Shown piece after piece: positions 29,486 through 30,351 of a stretch of DNA of 30,351 nucleotides (within the stretch, counting starts at the first letter, position 1; the number at the start of each line of letters is the position of its first letter). Below the pieces are notes generated by a model. That model worked only from the letters and a program-made list of their open reading frames with translations, was not told the DNA's origin and ran no database searches. The DNA lies in contig JAZGEV010000032.1 in the NCBI GenBank assembly GCA_036478895.1, positions 1 to 30,351 of the forward strand, written 5' to 3'. Origin of the DNA: S010-17 sp036478895. Lineage in GTDB: Bacteria; Bacteroidota; Bacteroidia; Flavobacteriales; Flavobacteriaceae. A program made the position numbers and the translations under genes.

Positions 29486-30351
29486 CTATTTTTTAATAAT
29501 TTTTTCTGTTTTAAAATTACCGTTTTTATCTATTAGTTTTAAAAAGAAAACAGTGTTATTTAAATGTGACACATTAAGTTCATGAATTCCTGATATATTG
29601 TTTTTTTGTAAAACAACTTTACCTAAAACATCATAAATCTCTATACTTACAATGTTATGATCATCAGATTTAATCTGCAATTTATCATTAACAGGATTTG
29701 GATATACCGAAACATCAATTAAAATATTTGTATCATTTATTCCAGCTGAATCTGCAGTAATTTGTGTAGCAACTGCATTTGTATTAATAACGGGCTCACT
29801 ATCAAAATAGAATTTTGCTTCATTTGTAATTATATCACCTACAGCAATTGTAGATTTTGGTTTAATTTTATAAGCAAAGTGCCCTATTGAACCAATCACA
29901 TCTGATGTACTATCTGGTAAATTAATGTTGTTAAAATTAATTGACATTTGATTTCCATTAAGTATAAATACATCACCATTATGGCTTTGTTTATCTAATT
30001 TGATTGTACTCCAATCTAACTTATCCGACAATTCTGATGTAATAATAAGATTACTTGCTGTTGTAGTTCCCATGTTTTGAAAACGAATAATATAATGTAA
30101 GTATTCATCAACTTCATCAATTTCAATTTCATTACCTTCTAATACAATAACATCATTTATATTTGTGCCCGAAGAACTATTAGAACTCTTATTTAAAATA
30201 GTAGATGTAACAGAATGAGCAAAACCAATGTTATTATCAATTGGAGTTGCATCGGCACTTAAAGGAGTAACTTGTGCAGTGTACACTAAAAAATCCCCAA
30301 CAGTTGCTGAACTTACTAAAAATGTCACATTAACACTTCTTACTTCATACG
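29486..30351 (-). CDS. C-terminal part of a T9SS-secreted adhesin-like protein (runs off the right edge)
   Basis: The frame is open to the window edge, beginning Y-E-V-R-S-V-N-V in frame, so the GTG at 30328 is internal and not a start. The visible 287 codons hold a domain of the DUF11-like 'conserved repeat' kind (Y-L-H-Y-I-I-R-F-Q-N-M-G-T-T-T-A-S-N, later E-A-K-F-Y-F-D-S-E-P-V-I-N-T-N). After that comes a type A T9SS sorting domain over the last 75 residues or so: V-S-V-Y-P-N-P-V-N-D-K-L, I-Y-D-V-L-G-K-V-V and a final K-T-E-K-I-I-K-K. Such proteins cross the outer membrane by the type IX system and stay on the surface or are released. The N-terminal functional domains are outside the window. 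Confidence 0.9.
   Translation of the reverse strand, partial: YEVRSVNVTFLVSSATVGDFLVYTAQVTPLSADATPIDNNIGFAHSVTSTILNKSSNSSSGTNINDVIVLEGNEIEIDEVDEYLHYIIRFQNMGTTTASNLIITSELSDKLDWSTIKLDKQSHNGDVFILNGNQMSINFNNINLPDSTSDVIGSIGHFAYKIKPKSTIAVGDIITNEAKFYFDSEPVINTNAVATQITADSAGINDTNILIDVSVYPNPVNDKLQIKSDDHNIVSIEIYDVLGKVVLQKNNISGIHELNVSHLNNTVFFLKLIDKNGNFKTEKIIKK

Noticed and set aside
30326..30328. GTG as the start of the right-edge protein
   Set aside because: The frame is open to the window edge and the domain at this point is already in progress, so the gene is simply cut by the window.
1..30351. CRISPR array, intact insertion sequence or prophage
   Set aside because: No regularly spaced repeats, transposase, integrase or phage structural gene could be recognised on either strand.

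Overview
The window is chromosomal DNA from a member of the Bacteroidota, most likely a marine-type Flavobacteriaceae. It is AT-rich. Many genes have the Bacteroidota -7 promoter word TAnnTTTG just upstream. Both window edges cut genes for surface proteins that look T9SS-exported, one with a recognisable T9SS sorting domain. The cytochrome oxidase block also has the gene content I associate with Flavobacteria.

Left part (1-7550). A minus-strand run holds the 5' end of a BNR/sortilin-like exported protein, dGTPase, a YbjQ-family protein with a previously unlisted 43-aa membrane ORF immediately after it, a TolC-like outer-membrane efflux protein, and a 71-aa CxxC membrane protein. The plus-strand ppc gene (PEP carboxylase) follows. 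The minus-strand block 7038-11906 then encodes terminal oxidase assembly: heme O synthase (ctaB, UUG start), two subunit-III-type proteins, a subunit IV, a SCO relative without the copper-binding cysteines, a genuine SCO protein, and a DUF420 membrane protein.

Middle (12000-16560). A tRNA-Gly/tRNA-Leu pair with its own promoter and terminator borders a decayed defence/toxin-antitoxin islet. The islet contains (i) an in-frame chimera of a type I restriction HsdR N-terminal nuclease domain with the 3' part of a sigma-54-activator AAA+ gene, joined exactly at the residues GAF; (ii) an AbiEi/AbiEii pair with a perfect 10-bp inverted repeat over its promoter; (iii) an unrecognised acidic 168-aa protein; (iv) a frameshifted HicB-like antitoxin; and (v) another gene remnant.

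Right part (16556-30351). Here are an NAD-dependent epimerase, an XRE-Fic AMPylator-type protein with an operator-like promoter, tyrS, a nonsense-interrupted GIY-YIG gene, tRNA-Leu(CAA) with a broken tRNA-Leu copy carrying a 19-nt palindromic insert, and an orphan histidine kinase. Next come a UbiA prenyltransferase, a DUF4197 lipoprotein, a tiny HExxH membrane protein and a LuxE-like acyltransferase. They are followed by an ECF sigma factor whose N-terminus can only start at ATT, overlapped by a protein with an anti-sigma-like N-terminus, one membrane helix and an outer-membrane beta-barrel-like C-terminus. The window closes with an ALDH7-type aldehyde dehydrogenase, lspA (UUG start) and the C-terminus of a T9SS-sorted protein.

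Most of the window is ordinary housekeeping sequence. The most unusual material is the 12.5-16.5 kb islet and the sigma/anti-sigma-barrel pair at 25.07-27.02 kb.
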